Source: Actinotalea endophytica (lineage in GTDB: Bacteria; Actinomycetota; Actinomycetes; Actinomycetales; Cellulomonadaceae). From it: a DNA stretch of 64,000 nucleotides. Below the pieces are notes generated by a model that saw only the letters and a list, made by a program, of their open reading frames with translations, ran no database searches and was not told where the DNA came from. Each line of letters starts with the position of its first letter. Position 1 is the stretch's first letter. A program made the position numbers and the translations under genes. This document shows, piece by piece, positions 8,823 to 16,460 of the stretch. The DNA lies in NCBI RefSeq assembly GCF_025717005.1, contig NZ_JAOVZU010000009.1, positions 1 through 64,000 on the forward strand. Direction: 5' to 3'.

Positions 8823-10038
8823 AGTTCGCCACGAGGTTGAGGTTGGCCTTCTCGATCGCCCAGGGGCCGTCGCCGTTCTGCGCGTAGAGCGGGTCGGCGG
8901 TGAGCACGACGACGAGGTCCTGCTCGGGCAGGACGGCGATCTGCTGGCCGCCGTGGCCCCAGGCGAGGTCGTAGGTCCAGGGGCCGGCGTCGATCAGCCA
9001 CCACTGGTAGCCGTAGGAGGAGTGCCAGTTGGGGCCGACGGCGTAGTACCAGGCGTCCTCGGTGTACTTCTGCCAGGACTGCTCGATCCAGTCGGCGGGG
9101 ATCACCTGGCGTCCGTCGTAGACCCCGCCGTCGAGGTAGGTCTGGCCGAACCGGGCCATCTCGCGCGCGGACAGGGTGAGCTCCGTGTAGCCCAGCCGGT
9201 ACCCGGCCCAGTCCACCTGCCAACGACCGGGCGTGGTGTCCAGCGGGTCGAAGAGGTGCTCGGTGGCGAAGCCCATCAAGTCCTCGGAGTCACACGCCCG
9301 GGCCACGATGATCGCCAGCAGGTGCGAGGACAGGTTCGAGTAGTCCCAGCCGCTGCCGGGGTCACGCTTCAGCGGGACGTCGACCAGGTTGGCCGGCTCG
9401 AAGCCGTGGTAGAGCAGCTCCATGCCCTCGGCCGAGGCCTCGAGCCACGGGTAGCCGGCTCTCATCTGGAGCAGGTCGCGGACGGTGATCTCGTCCTTGC
9501 GGGGGTCGTCGAGGCGGGCCTCGAGCTCCGGGAAGTAGGTCATCATCGGCTCGTCGAGGCTGGGCAGGCACCCGTCCTCGAGTGCCAGGCCGACCAGCGC
9601 CCCGGTGTAGCTCTTGGTCACCGACTGGACGTTCGTGCTCTGCTGCGGGCTGCCCACGCGGTAGTACTCCTCCGCGACGAGGTAGCCGTTCTTGATCACG
9701 AGCAGGCTGTAGATCGTCTCCAGGTGGGCGGCGCGCCAGTAGAGGTCGGCGACCAGGTCGGGGTCGAGGTCCTGGGCCTCGGGGGTCGAGACCTGCCAGC
9801 CCTCGACGTCGGGTCCGGGGGCGTAGTCGACCGCGGCGAGCTGTTCGGGCGTCGGGTCGGGTTCGCCGCCGCAGGCCGCCAGGGCCACCGTGGCAGGCAG
9901 CGCGCAGGCGAGCGTCGCGACCATCGCGCGGAGACTCCTGGCCGGAAGCCCGCCGGGCGAGAGCCTCCGGGGCGGGAGTCGGCGCGTCGGTGACCGCCCG
10001 GTCCGAGCGCGCGGTGCGGCCGTGGTCGGTGGGGTCAT
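8797..10038 (-). CDS. Serine hydrolase lipoprotein, beta-lactamase/penicillin-binding class C fold (copy 1)
   Basis: 413 residues. A long basic N-terminus leads into a hydrophobic core and lipobox LAAC, so the protein should be membrane-anchored on the outer face. The catalytic motifs of the class C/DD-peptidase/esterase group are intact: SxxK as SVTK (Ser about residue 139), YxN as WDYSN, and a C-terminal HGG (WGHGGQQ). Members hydrolyse peptides, esters or beta-lactams; the natural substrate here is unknown. A second copy lies at 21816-23030, with long stretches of identical DNA. The start is supported by GAGGAG about 9 nt upstream. Confidence 0.85.
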   Translation of the reverse strand: MTPPTTAAPRARTGRSPTRRLPPRRLSPGGLPARSLRAMVATLACALPATVALAACGGEPDPTPEQLAAVDYAPGPDVEGWQVSTPEAQDLDPDLVADLYWRAAHLETIYSLLVIKNGYLVAEEYYRVGSPQQSTNVQSVTKSYTGALVGLALEDGCLPSLDEPMMTYFPELEARLDDPRKDEITVRDLLQMRAGYPWLEASAEGMELLYHGFEPANLVDVPLKRDPGSGWDYSNLSSHLLAIIVARACDSEDLMGFATEHLFDPLDTTPGRWQVDWAGYRLGYTELTLSAREMARFGQTYLDGGVYDGRQVIPADWIEQSWQKYTEDAWYYAVGPNWHSSYGYQWWLIDAGPWTYDLAWGHGGQQIAVLPEQDLVVVLTADPLYAQNGDGPWAIEKANLNLVANFIAGLPEP

Positions 10039-10041
10039 CGG

Positions 10042-10059
10042 GATCGCCTCCTCGCGATC
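10042..10059 (-). promoter_or_regulatory. Hairpin with the ribosome-binding site in its loop (copy 1)
   Basis: Read on the minus strand the sequence is GATCGC-GAGGAG-GCGATC: a 6-bp perfect stem whose 6-nt loop is exactly the Shine-Dalgarno element of the serine hydrolase gene. The same 18 bases occur at 23033-23050 in front of the second copy, inside a 42-bp identical leader (10040-10081 and 23031-23072). Confidence 0.55.
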
Positions 10060-10139
10060 GGGCCCGTCCGCCGGCGGCAGACTCCCACCGTGGCACCCAG
10101 GCGGCCGCTGCCCAGGGACGAACGGCCCGCGGGCGCGGC

Positions 10140-10151
10140 TAGGCTCGCGCG
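10140..10151 (+). promoter_or_regulatory. Promoter for a leaderless gene (TAGGCT, 6 nt before ATG)
   Basis: TAGGCT at 10140-10145 is followed by exactly 6 nt and then the ATG at 10152, and there is no Shine-Dalgarno sequence. Transcription would start at or beside the A of ATG, giving a leaderless mRNA. The same arrangement is found at 29055-29060 and 43633-43638. Confidence 0.5.
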
Positions 10152-10595
10152 ATGCGTGAGCCGTCCTCGCCGGAACGTCGGGTGCTGTCGCGACGGGCGA
10201 GCGCGGTCGCCGCGGCGGTGGTCCTCGCCGTCGAGGTCGTCATCGCAACGGTCCTGCGGGACGTCTCGTGGGTCCGCAACGAGCTGGGCGACGTGCTGGC
10301 CGTGATGGGCGTCTTCTTCGTATTCACCGCGGCGCTGCCCGACCCGTGGCGTCGGCGCAGCGCCGGAGTCGCGGCTGCCGCCGTCGCGGTCGGTCTCGCC
10401 GTGGAGGCCGCGCAGTGGGCTCGGCTCGGTGACCTGCTGGGCCTCGCACCCGGCAGCCTCGCCGCGATCGTGCTGGGCAGCACCGCGAGCGCCGTGGACG
10501 TGCTGATGTACGCCCTGGGCGGGGTGCTGGCGTGGGCCGCCTCGCGCGGACTGGCCCGCGTGCGGCGGCGAGAAGCCATCACGATCACCACTTGA
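10152..10595 (+). CDS. DUF2809-like membrane protein
   Basis: 147 residues with about four hydrophobic segments. RNELGDVLAV and WARLGDLLG resemble the conserved GD-containing motifs of DUF2809 proteins, small integral membrane proteins of unknown function. The start is taken as ATG 10152 with a leaderless promoter directly upstream. It is divergent from serine hydrolase copy 1 and stands alone before the GntR-type operator at 10600. Confidence 0.6.
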   Translation: MREPSSPERRVLSRRASAVAAAVVLAVEVVIATVLRDVSWVRNELGDVLAVMGVFFVFTAALPDPWRRRSAGVAAAAVAVGLAVEAAQWARLGDLLGLAPGSLAAIVLGSTASAVDVLMYALGGVLAWAASRGLARVRRREAITITT

Positions 10596-10599
10596 ACGT

Positions 10600-10631
10600 A
10601 CTTGTACAGAGTGGTCTACCCTTGATAATGT
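10600..10631 (+). promoter_or_regulatory. Promoter with GntR-type operator upstream of the alpha/beta hydrolase
   Basis: ACTTGTACAGAGTGGT (10600-10615) matches 12 of 16 positions of the pattern ACTTGTATAGACAAGT seen at three other promoters nearby. It overlaps a possible -35 TTGTAC (10603-10608), with TAATGT (10626-10631) 17 nt downstream as -10. Repressor binding here would cover the -35 element. Confidence 0.55.
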
Positions 10632-10760
10632 CAGCCCTGCTCGACGGCGCGGGACTCCCGCGCCGCGCCTCACCGCCGAGGCGGCATCAGCAACCTCGCG
10701 CGGAGACGGGTTCGGCACGCACGTGCCGGACCGGCTTGGACACGACGAGGAGGTTGGGAG

Positions 10761-11666
10761 ATGCCGGAGATCACGCGCGGGAAGGTGGACGCGAACGGCC
10801 TGAGCTTCGAGTACCTGCAGGCTGGTGAGGGCCCCCTGGCCCTGTGCCTCCACGGGTTCCCGGACACGCCGTTCACGTACCGCCACCTGCTCACGGAGCT
10901 CGCCGAGGCGGGCTTCCACGCGGTCGCACCGTTCATCCGGGGCTACGCCCCGACCGAGCTGCCGCCGCTGCGCAGCCACGTGCACAGCAGCGTCATGGTC
11001 GCCGACGCGATCGCGCTCGGCCGCGCGCTCGGTGGTGACAAGGACGCCGTCCTCGTCGCGCACGACTGGTCGGCCGTGGCGGCGTGGGGCGCGCTGAGCA
11101 GGGCTCCCGAGCTGTGGGGTCGCTCGGTGATCATCAACATCCCGCCGTTCGAGGTCTTCGGCGAGAACGTCGCGAAGTTCGCGCAGATCAAGCGCGCCTT
11201 CTACTTCTGGTTCCTGCAGAACAACCGGATGATCATCGACAAGATCCAGCACAACGACTTCGAGCTGATCAAGGACCTGTGGGGCGAGTGGTCGCCGGGC
11301 TTCGACGCGACCGAAGAGCTCGTGCACGTGCGCGAGGCGCTGCCGACGCCCGAGCACATCCAGACCGCGATCAGCTACTACTCGGCCAACTTCCACCCGG
11401 AGCAGTTCGGGTCGGCCGCGTGGGCCGGCGAGCAGGAGGCGTCGTGGGCGGGCAAGGTCCCGCAGCCGGTGCTCTACCTGCACGGCACGCAGGACGGGTG
11501 CCACATGGTCACCGACGCGCAGCTCGACTACATCTGCGACTACGCGGGCCCGGGCTCGGAGGCGTCCTGGGTCGACGGTGTCGGCCACTTCATGCTGGTC
11601 GAGCAGCCGGCCGCGGTGAACGCCACGGTGATGGACTGGCTGAAGCGCACGGCGCCGGTCGGCTGA
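10761..11666 (+). CDS. Alpha/beta hydrolase, epoxide hydrolase / haloalkane dehalogenase-like
   Basis: 301 residues, cytoplasmic. The oxyanion region is LHGFPDTPF (about residue 30), and the nucleophile elbow reads VAHDWSA, with Asp rather than Ser as nucleophile, as in soluble epoxide hydrolases and haloalkane dehalogenases. The catalytic His is in GVGHFML near the C-terminus. A start at ATG 10761 is supported by GAGG about 8-9 nt upstream. It lies downstream of a GntR-type operator, so it may belong to the sugar regulon, although its chemistry has no obvious place there. Confidence 0.8.
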   Translation: MPEITRGKVDANGLSFEYLQAGEGPLALCLHGFPDTPFTYRHLLTELAEAGFHAVAPFIRGYAPTELPPLRSHVHSSVMVADAIALGRALGGDKDAVLVAHDWSAVAAWGALSRAPELWGRSVIINIPPFEVFGENVAKFAQIKRAFYFWFLQNNRMIIDKIQHNDFELIKDLWGEWSPGFDATEELVHVREALPTPEHIQTAISYYSANFHPEQFGSAAWAGEQEASWAGKVPQPVLYLHGTQDGCHMVTDAQLDYICDYAGPGSEASWVDGVGHFMLVEQPAAVNATVMDWLKRTAPVG

Positions 11667-11730
11667 CCGACGCACGCCTGGCCGGTCCGAGCGGCCGGCG
11701 GGCTGAGAACACTCGCGGGGTGCCGTCCTC

Positions 11731-11819
11731 GCGCCGCTCAGGGTGCCGAGCGGCGCGGGGCCCGCACCCGCGAGCCACGACGGTGCGGGCGCAACGGGGC
11801 TGCCCGCCGTCAAGCGGGC
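11731..11819 (+). other. Three consecutive intergenic hairpins
   Basis: Between the hydrolase and the DUF1097 gene lie three perfect stems in a row: GCGCCGCTC/GAGCGGCGC (11731-11756, 9 bp), GCCCGCACC/GGTGCGGGC (11760-11790, 9 bp) and GCCCGC/GCGGGC (11802-11819, 6 bp). The first may be a terminator or attenuator; the set could also form a structured RNA. No U-run follows, which is usual in high-GC actinobacteria. Confidence 0.5.
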
Positions 11820-11894
11820 GGCTGTGCCGCCGACGTGTCGCCGCAACGGTGCGGCGCACGCCCCTCGACGGGGCATGAGCCACTTGGAGCAATC

Positions 11895-12368
11895 GTGGAT
11901 CCTCTTCTCTCGATCGGAATCGGCATCGGCGTGCTCGCCGGGGTCTGGACGCAGGTCAGCGCCCTGCTCGCGCTGCCGACCTGGATCGCCTTCATCTCGT
12001 GGGCGGCCTTCTACGCCGCAGGGGGCAAGACGCAGGGCCTCCTCAAGGTCCTCCCGACGACGCTGTCCGGCGTCCTGTGGGGCTTCCTGATGGTCCAGCT
12101 CGGCGGCCTGATCGGCGGAACGGTCGGGCTCGCCATCGCCATCGCCGTCCTGGCCGTCCTCATGGTCGTCCAGGCCAAGTGGTCGGTGCTGGCCTTCGTG
12201 CCGGGTGCCTTCGCGGGTGCGGCGTCGTACTTCGGCAGCGGCCTGCAGTGGCGCGAGACCGTGATCTGCCTCGTGGTGGGCGCGCTCGCCGGCTGGTTGT
12301 CCGAGGCTGCGGCGACGTGGCTGCAGGGCCTTGGCCGCCGCCGGGCCGAGGCCGAGCCGGCGGCCTGA
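11895..12368 (+). CDS. DUF1097-family membrane protein
   Basis: 157 residues, with five or six hydrophobic segments. The pattern (WIAFISWAAFYAAGG near the start, GALAGWLSE near the end) is that of DUF1097 proteins, found in enteric bacteria as YcdZ and in some transporter neighbourhoods; function is unknown. GTG 11895 is chosen because TTGGAG lies 6 nt upstream and the hydrophobic protein begins at once; a longer reading upstream (11835) runs through the hairpin region and lacks a signal. Confidence 0.65.
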   Translation: MDPLLSIGIGIGVLAGVWTQVSALLALPTWIAFISWAAFYAAGGKTQGLLKVLPTTLSGVLWGFLMVQLGGLIGGTVGLAIAIAVLAVLMVVQAKWSVLAFVPGAFAGAASYFGSGLQWRETVICLVVGALAGWLSEAAATWLQGLGRRRAEAEPAA

Positions 12369-12376
12369 GATCAGGC

Positions 12377-12414
12377 GAGCCCGGGTGGAGTGCTGCGCGC
12401 CGCCACCCGGGTTC
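12377..12414 (+). terminator. Hairpin terminator after the DUF1097 gene
   Basis: GAGCCCGGGTGG (12377-12388) pairs with CCACCCGGGTTC (12403-12414), 12 bp with one G-U pair and a 14-nt loop, just after the stop codon and before the GntR promoter. Confidence 0.6.
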
Positions 12415-12458
12415 GCCGCCCCCGTCGTGGCGGCTCGCTTCGCACCGTCCGCGGGGTC

Positions 12459-12484
12459 TAGAGTCCTTGTCTAGACATGACAAG
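12459..12484 (+). promoter_or_regulatory. GntR promoter with autoregulatory operator
   Basis: TAGAGT (12459-12464) is a likely -10. Directly downstream, overlapping the expected start site, is CCTTGTCTAGACATGA (12465-12480), related to the operators at 10600, 13293 and 18137, and reminiscent of the TCTAGA-centred sites of HutC/DasR-type GntR regulators. A second symmetry, CTTGTC-N7-GACAAG (12466-12484), overlaps it. Autorepression is the simplest reading. Confidence 0.6.
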
Positions 12485-12500
12485 TGCGAAGGGGGACGAC

Positions 12501-13235
12501 GTGGAGGACGTGCTGCAGCGCGACTCGTCGGTGCCGCTGTATGCGCAGCTCGAGGCCATCCTCCGGGCGAAGATCGCCTCGGGGGAGTGGGCCCCGAACC
12601 GCCGGATCCCCTCGGAGAACGAGCTCAACCGGATCTACGGGTTGAGCAGGATGACCGCCCGTGGCGTGCTGACGACGCTGGTCAACGAGGGCCTGCTGTT
12701 CCGCGTCCAGGGGAAGGGCACCTACGTCGCACCCCCCAAGATCAACACCGTGTCGCCCGCTTATCGCGGAGTGCGCGAGCAGCTCGAGGCGATGGGGTAC
12801 GAGACCACCACGGAGCTCGTCGAGATCGGCATCGGTGACGTGCCCGAGTCCGTCCGGTCGCGACTCAAGGTGGGTCCGGACGACGACGTCTTCCACATCC
12901 ATCGGGTGCGTTCGGTCCAAGGGGAGCCGATCAGCTCCCACCACTCGTTCGTCCCCGCGGCGCTCGCGCCCGGGCTGCCCGACCGGGACGTCGTCACCGA
13001 GCAGCTCTGCGTGGTCCTGGACGAGTCCTACGGGCTGCAGATGCGTCGGGTCCACGAGGAGCTCGAGGCGATCTCGGCCTCGCGCGACCACGCGCGCGAC
13101 CTGAAGGTCCGCACCGGGACGCCGGTCCTGCTCCTCCAGGACCTCATCGCCGACGGCAACGACCGGCCGTTCGAGTTCTCGCGCATCGTCTTCCGGGGCG
13201 ACAAGGTGCGGTTGAGCTTCGACTACAGCTTCTAG
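12501..13235 (+). CDS. GntR-family (HutC subfamily) transcriptional regulator
   Basis: About 244 residues. The winged helix-turn-helix is at the N-terminus (PLYAQLEAILRAKI, PSENELNRIYGLSRMTARG) and the UTRA effector domain follows, with the typical HIHRVRSVQGEPIS strand. UTRA regulators usually bind small phosphosugars or related metabolites. GTG 12501 has AAGGGGGA 4 nt upstream; an ATG at 12477 lies inside the operator and is less likely. It sits just upstream of the aldolase cluster in the same direction but behind separate promoters, and is the obvious regulator of that cluster. Confidence 0.92.
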   Translation: MEDVLQRDSSVPLYAQLEAILRAKIASGEWAPNRRIPSENELNRIYGLSRMTARGVLTTLVNEGLLFRVQGKGTYVAPPKINTVSPAYRGVREQLEAMGYETTTELVEIGIGDVPESVRSRLKVGPDDDVFHIHRVRSVQGEPISSHHSFVPAALAPGLPDRDVVTEQLCVVLDESYGLQMRRVHEELEAISASRDHARDLKVRTGTPVLLLQDLIADGNDRPFEFSRIVFRGDKVRLSFDYSF

Positions 13236-13268
13236 CCGCGACAGCGCCCGGCGAACAGGTTCGGTCGC

Positions 13269-13308
13269 TTGACTCCCCGCTTTAATGCGTGTACTTGTAT
13301 GTACAGGT
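13269..13308 (+). promoter_or_regulatory. Promoter and GntR-type operator of the aldolase cluster
   Basis: TTGACT (13269-13274) is a good -35; 17 nt later TACTTG (13292-13297) is a weak -10 candidate. The operator ACTTGTATGTACAGGT (13293-13308) overlaps it and matches 13 of 16 positions of the pattern shared with the other sites. This is probably the main promoter for the run of genes from 13385 to 18100. Confidence 0.6.
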
Positions 13309-13384
13309 TAGTTCATGACTACGACCTTCAGCCGACGGTGACGTCGGGATGAGGGGCCGGCGGAATCACAGAGGAGTGATGGCA

Positions 13385-14101
13385 ATGGTCGATCTCGCTG
13401 CCGTGGACGCGTGGGAGCTCGGCAAGGCGTTCGACCACTCGGTCCTCCCGAAGGACACCACCGAGGAGAAGATCCGCCAGGGCTGCCGTGAGGCGAAGGC
13501 GTACAACTGCGCGGCGTTCTACTCGTCCTCGCCGTACTGGACGCCCGTCGTGTGCGAGGAGCTGGCCGGGACCGACGTCCGTCCGGCCGCCGCCGTCGCC
13601 TTCCCGTTCGGGTCGGCGACCGCAGCGATGAAGGCACGTGAGACCGACGAGGCCGTGGCCCTCGGCTGCACCGCCGTCGACGTCGTGATGAACATCGGCG
13701 CACTCAAGAGCGGGCGGACCTCGGACGTCGCGGCCGAGCTGCGGGACTTCAAGGACGCCGCCGGCGGGGCCCTCACGAAGGTGATCCTGGAGACCGCGTT
13801 CCTGAGCCCCGACGAGATCGCCACCGGCTGCAAGCTGATCGCCGACGCGGGCATCGACTACGCCAAGACGTCGTCCGGCCAGTTCGAGGGCCCGTCGATG
13901 GAGCACCTCCTGCTGATGAAGGCGACGCTCGAGGGCACGCCTGTGAAGCTCAAGGTCGCCGGCGTGAAGTTCCCCCGCCCGCAGAACGCCTACGCGTTCC
14001 TGCTCGCCGGCGCGGACCTGATCGGGACGCGCGCCGTCCCCGAGATCATCGACGCGCTGCAGAGCATGCGTGCGATCGGCCTGGTCCCGGCCCGGCGCTG
14101 A
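13385..14101 (+). CDS. DeoC-type (class I) aldolase, first paralogue
   Basis: About 238 residues, the usual length for deoxyribose-phosphate aldolases. The catalytic landmarks are visible: Asp in VDVVMNIGAL, the Schiff-base Lys in YAKTSSG, and the second Lys in LKVAGV. The family cleaves a phosphorylated aldol to an aldehyde and a phosphosugar fragment; the exact substrate may not be deoxyribose phosphate, since a second paralogue follows at once. ATG 13385 is 8 nt from GAGGAG (13371-13376); the ATG at 13379 is too close. First gene behind the GntR-type operator. Confidence 0.85.
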   Translation: MVDLAAVDAWELGKAFDHSVLPKDTTEEKIRQGCREAKAYNCAAFYSSSPYWTPVVCEELAGTDVRPAAAVAFPFGSATAAMKARETDEAVALGCTAVDVVMNIGALKSGRTSDVAAELRDFKDAAGGALTKVILETAFLSPDEIATGCKLIADAGIDYAKTSSGQFEGPSMEHLLLMKATLEGTPVKLKVAGVKFPRPQNAYAFLLAGADLIGTRAVPEIIDALQSMRAIGLVPARR

Positions 14102-14158
14102 CGGCTCCCGTCCCACCTCGGCCGGAGATCCCGGCCCTTCGTCACCCGAGAGGCATCG

Positions 14159-14866
14159 ATGCTGACCCCAGAGCTGTTCGCCAAGGTCTTCGACATGGCC
14201 GTCCTGGCGCCTGACACCCGAGAGGCCGCGATCCGCGCGGCGTGCGCGCAGGCGAAGGACGTCGACGTCGCTGCGCTCTACACCAACCCGTGCTGGACGC
14301 CGGTCGTAGCCGACGAGCTCGCCGGCTCCGGCGTCCGCACCGGAGTCGCGCTCGGGTTCCCGTACGGCACCACGACCCTGCGCACGAAGCTGGCCGAGGC
14401 CGAGGAGGCGCTCGCCGCGGGGGGCACGGCGCTGGACATGGTGATCAACATCGGCGCGCTCAAGGACGGCAACCTCGCCCTGGTGCGCGACGAGGTACGC
14501 GGGCTGGTCGAGCTGTGCCGCGGGCGCGCCCTGGCGAAGGTGATCTACGAGGTCTGCTTCCTCAGCGACGACGAGATCCGCACCCTCACCGGCATCTGCG
14601 TCGAGGAGGGCGTCGACTGGATCAAGACCTCGACGGGCTCCCAGGGACTGCCGGACGCGCACCACCTCGAGGTGATGAAGGAGGGGCTGGTCGGCAGCAC
14701 GACGCAGCTCAAGCTCTCCGGGGTGCCGCGGCAGTTCACCCTGGCCGCGTGCCTCTGGATGCTCGACATGGGCGTCACGCTCATCGGCACCCGCTCTGCG
14801 CCGCGGCTCGTCGACGAGTACCGCGAGCACCTCGCTCGCCTGACCACATCCACTGTGCACGACTGA
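14159..14866 (+). CDS. DeoC-type (class I) aldolase, second paralogue
   Basis: 235 residues. The same landmarks as its neighbour, with Asp in LDMVINIGAL, Schiff-base Lys in WIKTSTG (closer to the classical DERA motif) and Lys in LKLSGV. GAGAGG lies 5 nt before the ATG. Overall similarity to the first paralogue is obvious (FPYGT/FPFGS, NPCWTPVV/SPYWTPVV), but they differ at many positions. Two adjacent DeoC paralogues suggest either a heteromeric enzyme or two stereo- or substrate variants. Confidence 0.85.
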   Translation: MLTPELFAKVFDMAVLAPDTREAAIRAACAQAKDVDVAALYTNPCWTPVVADELAGSGVRTGVALGFPYGTTTLRTKLAEAEEALAAGGTALDMVINIGALKDGNLALVRDEVRGLVELCRGRALAKVIYEVCFLSDDEIRTLTGICVEEGVDWIKTSTGSQGLPDAHHLEVMKEGLVGSTTQLKLSGVPRQFTLAACLWMLDMGVTLIGTRSAPRLVDEYREHLARLTTSTVHD

Positions 14867-14886
14867 GAACGCTGGAGGGCACTTCA

Positions 14887-16413
14887 ATGCCGAAGTACCT
14901 GGTGGGGATCGATGAAGGCACGACCGGCTGCAAGACGTGCGTCTTCGACGTCGACGGCAACGTGCTGGGACAGGACTACCGCGAGTACCCGTGCCACTAC
15001 CCGCGCCCGGGGTGGGTCGAGCAGGTGCCCGAGGAGATCACCCCGGCGCTCTTCGCGTCGTGCAAGGCGGCGGTCGAGCGGTCGGGCGTCGACCCGGCGG
15101 ACATCGTCGCGCTCGCCCTGGCGACCCAAGGGGCCGTGATCGGTCTGCTGGACGAGGACGGCGAGCTGATCAGGCCCTTCGTGGGGTGGCAGGACCTCAG
15201 GGGTGAGGAGTCGGTCGACCAGATCACGGATCGGATCCCCGTCCCGGAGTACTACGCGATCACCGGCGACCCGCTCGGGTTCGTGTTCTCGACCACGAAG
15301 CTCGCCTGGCTGCGCGAGCACGAGCCGGAGAACTGGGCGCGCACCGCGCTGTTCTCGACCCACATGGACTACTTCATGCGCCAGTTCGGAGCGCAGGAGT
15401 ACTGGACCGACATCTCCTCGGCGAGCCGCGAGGGCATGTTCGACGTGGACAACCACGAGTGGTCCCAGCGCGTGCACGACGTGCTCGGCATCCCGCTGAG
15501 CAAGCGCGCGAAGATCGCGCTCGAGCCGGGCAAGGTCGTCGGCACGCTCCCGGCGCACGTCGCCGCCCAGACCGGCCTGGCCGAGGGCACGCTGCTGTGC
15601 ATCGGTGCGCACGACCAGAACGCGTCGACGTTCGGTGCCGGTGCGGTGCGCGACGGGACCGCCGTGATGGTGGTGGGCACCTTCGGCTCCTGCTTCGTGG
15701 TGACCGACAAGCCCGTCCGCGACCCCGACGGCAAGCTTGTGGTCAAGGGCAACCATGGCGTGGGGAACTGGACGATCGAGGGCTTCTCGAACGCCTCGGC
15801 GTCCTCGTTCCGGTGGTACCGGGACGTGTTCGGTGACCTCGAGTCCGCTGCGGCGAGGACCGTCGGCGTCGACCCCTACGAGCTGATCTGCGCCGAGGCC
15901 GAGCACGCCGAGCCCGGTGCCGGGGGAGTCACGTTCCTGCCGTACCTCCAGGGCGCGGCGGGAGCCCGCCTCAACGCCGACGCACGCGGGTGCTTCGTCG
16001 GGATGTCCTTGGGGACCACGAAGGCCCAGATGGCCCGGGCCGTGCTCGAGGGCATCACCTTCGAGATGCGCGACGTGCTCGAGGCCGAGGCGAAGGCCGG
16101 GATCACCGTGGAGACCATCCGCCTGACCGGCGGCGCGGCGAAGTCGCCGTTCTGGTGCCAGCTGATGGCCGACGTGTTCGGCAAGCCGATCGAGTTGCTC
16201 CAGACCACGGAGACCGGCTGCCTCGGGGCGGCGCTCTACGCGGGGATCGGCGCCGGCATCTACGCGGGCCCGCACGACGCGGTCGACCGAGCGGTGACGA
16301 CCACGGCGGTCTACCACCCGGACCCGTCGCGGGCCGCCGTCTACGACGAGGCGTTCGGTCGCTTCGTCCGCATCTACGAGGCGCTCGACGGCACGGTGTT
16401 CGGCGCGTCCTGA
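14887..16413 (+). CDS. FGGY-family carbohydrate kinase (xylulokinase-like)
   Basis: 508 residues. The N-terminal ATPase-fold phosphate loop is GIDEGTTGCKTCVFD; the C-terminal domain has LTGGAAKSPFWCQLMADVFG and TGCLGAALYAG, typical of FGGY sugar kinases. It should phosphorylate a ketose or polyol at a terminal hydroxyl. The start at ATG 14887 has TGGAGGG upstream. Its place between the DeoC pair and the class II aldolase suggests it supplies the phosphorylated substrate for cleavage; the sugar is not known. Confidence 0.88.
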   Translation: MPKYLVGIDEGTTGCKTCVFDVDGNVLGQDYREYPCHYPRPGWVEQVPEEITPALFASCKAAVERSGVDPADIVALALATQGAVIGLLDEDGELIRPFVGWQDLRGEESVDQITDRIPVPEYYAITGDPLGFVFSTTKLAWLREHEPENWARTALFSTHMDYFMRQFGAQEYWTDISSASREGMFDVDNHEWSQRVHDVLGIPLSKRAKIALEPGKVVGTLPAHVAAQTGLAEGTLLCIGAHDQNASTFGAGAVRDGTAVMVVGTFGSCFVVTDKPVRDPDGKLVVKGNHGVGNWTIEGFSNASASSFRWYRDVFGDLESAAARTVGVDPYELICAEAEHAEPGAGGVTFLPYLQGAAGARLNADARGCFVGMSLGTTKAQMARAVLEGITFEMRDVLEAEAKAGITVETIRLTGGAAKSPFWCQLMADVFGKPIELLQTTETGCLGAALYAGIGAGIYAGPHDAVDRAVTTTAVYHPDPSRAAVYDEAFGRFVRIYEALDGTVFGAS

Positions 16414-16460
16414 CGGGCGATTGCCGAGCGCCCCGGCGCGCGAACGAAGGAGGAGAGCAG

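Larger units (their letters stand above)
8797..10081 (-). repeat. Long direct repeat, left copy (serine hydrolase gene plus leader)
   Basis: The gene and 42 bp of its leader are repeated at 21816-23072 in the same orientation. Identity is patchy: the signal-peptide end of the gene and the C-terminal half contain long stretches with only rare differences, while the segment around 9190-9260 is clearly different and carries a small length change. The two copies bracket about 11.7 kb of the carbohydrate block. Confidence 0.85.
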
